64,000 nt of DNA from Pedobacter sp. W3I1 (lineage in GTDB: Bacteria > Bacteroidota > Bacteroidia > Sphingobacteriales > Sphingobacteriaceae): the NCBI RefSeq assembly GCF_030816015.1, contig NZ_JAUSXN010000001.1:5270001-5334000 (forward strand). Direction: 5' to 3'. Position 1 is the stretch's first letter. Each line of letters opens with the position of its first letter. This document shows, piece by piece, positions 62,978 through 64,000 of this stretch. The translations under genes and the position numbers were made by a program. The notes under the pieces were generated by a model. It had not been told where the DNA came from. It did not search any database and saw nothing but the letters and a program-made list of their open reading frames with translations.

Positions 62978-63423
62978 TCATTTAAATTTTAAAACTTAAA
63001 TCTATTAATTAATTATAATCTCAGATTAGTTCTTTCAAACAAACAGGGAATATTAAAAAATGTTTGCAGCCCGCACACATATATACCCGCTTTAAAAGGC
63101 ATTGAACTCATAAACATACAGATTACCGTTAGATAGCAACAGGCATCAGGATCCACCAAGTATCGCTGATATTTTCAGGTCTGCCCTCAAATTACTGGAA
63201 CGAATATGACTGACAATGTTAATCCCAAAGTATCTGTATTAAACTTCAAATAAGAATGATCCCTGAAAATGAACTTCTTTTCGCCCGATTTTTAAACCCG
63301 TTCGTCGAGAGTTACGCTGTGTTGGTATAATGGCGGGTTTTCTACTGCAACGTTTCGCCTGTAGTGGCGTCTTATCTACAAAACAATCACAAAATATTAA
63401 TTAAAAATATAAACAACAGCATT
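62978..63423. promoter_or_regulatory. Divergent intergenic region between kaiC and the GIN-domain gene
   Basis: 446 bp with no gene. It must contain the promoter of the kai operon (minus) and that of the GIN-domain gene (plus). A moderately GC-rich patch lies near 63295-63375; I see no clear consensus element, riboswitch or repeat. Confidence 0.45.
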
Positions 63424-64000
63424 ATGAAAACCTCAATCAAAACCCTAACAAAATCAGTATTAGCAGCCATCGTTTTAAGTTCTGCTATTTTCTCAACAAG
63501 TGTAATGGCAGGCGAGAAACAGCCAATCAAAATGTCGGCACCTAAAAACATCAGCCAGGTTATTGTAAGCGGAAATGTAGAAATTACTTTAATACAAGGC
63601 GAAAAAGAAGGTGTAAGTTACAATGATGATAACACCGGCAAAGTAAAAGTTATCCAGGATGGACATGCATTAAAAATTAGTTCGGCCGATCGAAATACAG
63701 CTAAGATTACCGTTTATGTAAACAATATTTATAGAGTACAGGCTTCTGAAAATGCAGTAGTAAAAACTGCAGGCAAATTGGATTCGAAATACCTTCAGCT
63801 ATTTTTAAAAGGAAATGCGGTTGCTGAAATCGATTCAGATACAGAAAGTTTATATACCGTAATTGAAGATCATGCAGATTTAAAATTAAGTGGTGCTACA
63901 GGTGAGCATATCCTGGTAATGGGAAGCACACCAAAATTGAACCTGGACAGATTTGCAGCAATGAAAACACAAATGAGCTCACCAGTAACCGGGACAACAC
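63424..64000 (+). CDS. Secreted head-GIN domain protein (DUF2807), cut by the window end
   Basis: The ATG at 63424 opens a frame that stays open to the last base (192 codons visible). It begins MKTSIKTLTKSVLAAIVLSS, then IFSTSVMAGEKQ, a signal peptide. NISQVIVSGNVEITLIQGEK and then YNDDNTGKVKVIQDGHALKI are typical of the DUF2807 (putative auto-transporter adhesin, head GIN) fold, a right-handed beta-helix built of short repeats (VVKTAGKLDSKYLQLFLKGN, AVAEIDSDT). Such proteins are small, exported and common in Bacteroidota, with unknown role. The C-terminus lies outside the window. Confidence 0.85.
   Translation, partial: MKTSIKTLTKSVLAAIVLSSAIFSTSVMAGEKQPIKMSAPKNISQVIVSGNVEITLIQGEKEGVSYNDDNTGKVKVIQDGHALKISSADRNTAKITVYVNNIYRVQASENAVVKTAGKLDSKYLQLFLKGNAVAEIDSDTESLYTVIEDHADLKLSGATGEHILVMGSTPKLNLDRFAAMKTQMSSPVTGTT

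Noticed and set aside
1..64000. tRNA, rRNA or riboswitch
   Set aside because: No cloverleaf-like or rRNA-like sequence was noticed on either strand; a covariance-model search would be needed to exclude small RNAs.

Overview
The window looks like a chromosomal segment of a Bacteroidota bacterium of the Sphingobacteriaceae type (Pedobacter-like). The evidence is SusC/SusD outer-membrane pairs, a hybrid two-component regulator with an AraC output domain, a NusG/UpxY-type antiterminator, AT-rich genes with weak ribosome binding sites, several TTG starts, and intergenic repeat families typical of that group. The genus is inferred from recalled protein style, not from a marker gene.

Region 1 (0.3-43.6 kb) is one very large exopolysaccharide locus. 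A WecA/MraY-type sugar-phosphate transferase and a GT2 enzyme lie on the minus strand at the left edge. Next, also on the minus strand, comes a cluster of small secreted proteins (3.4-7.2 kb). Each has a signal peptide, an early cysteine and a C-terminal D-D-Y/hydrophobic/basic tail that looks like a sorting signal; four copies are intact and two are decayed. On the plus strand follow a Wza-like export lipoprotein, a Wzc-like chain-length tyrosine kinase, a NusG-like antiterminator, asparagine synthase, an ABC-2 permease and ATPase (Wzm/Wzt type), and then about 18 glycosyltransferases with UDP-galactopyranose mutase, methyltransferases and acyltransferases. The locus ends with a Wzy-like membrane protein, an exosortase-family transpeptidase, a WcaF-like acetyltransferase, a polysaccharide deacetylase and a methyltransferase. 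The exosortase at the right end and its probable substrates at the left end bracket the polysaccharide genes. This suggests that small proteins are processed and possibly coupled to the envelope or the exopolysaccharide.

Region 2 (43.9-56.0 kb) is a compact fructan utilisation locus: GH32 fructosidase, SusD, SusC, PfkB fructokinase and an MFS sugar porter on the minus strand, divergent from a hybrid sensor/regulator with a periplasmic sugar-binding domain.

Region 3 (56-58.4 kb) holds small genes of general or unknown role: an antibiotic-biosynthesis-monooxygenase-like membrane protein, a SnoaL/NTF2-like protein and a secreted protein. Region 4 (58.8-63.0 kb, minus strand) is a kaiC-kaiB-kaiB-PAS histidine kinase operon without kaiA. 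The right edge carries the start of a secreted GIN-domain (DUF2807) protein that runs out of the window.

Repeats are a second theme. A telomere-like heptamer (AGGGTTT)7 sits on the asnB stop codon. Related motifs in inverted orientation flank a frameshifted four-helix-bundle gene lodged between the two ABC transporter genes. A second heptamer, (CCAAACT)4, and intergenic-repeat-like DNA lie inside a glycosyltransferase gene. An FkbM methyltransferase is broken by one extra A in a short A run. Positions and motifs were read by eye; no database search was run.
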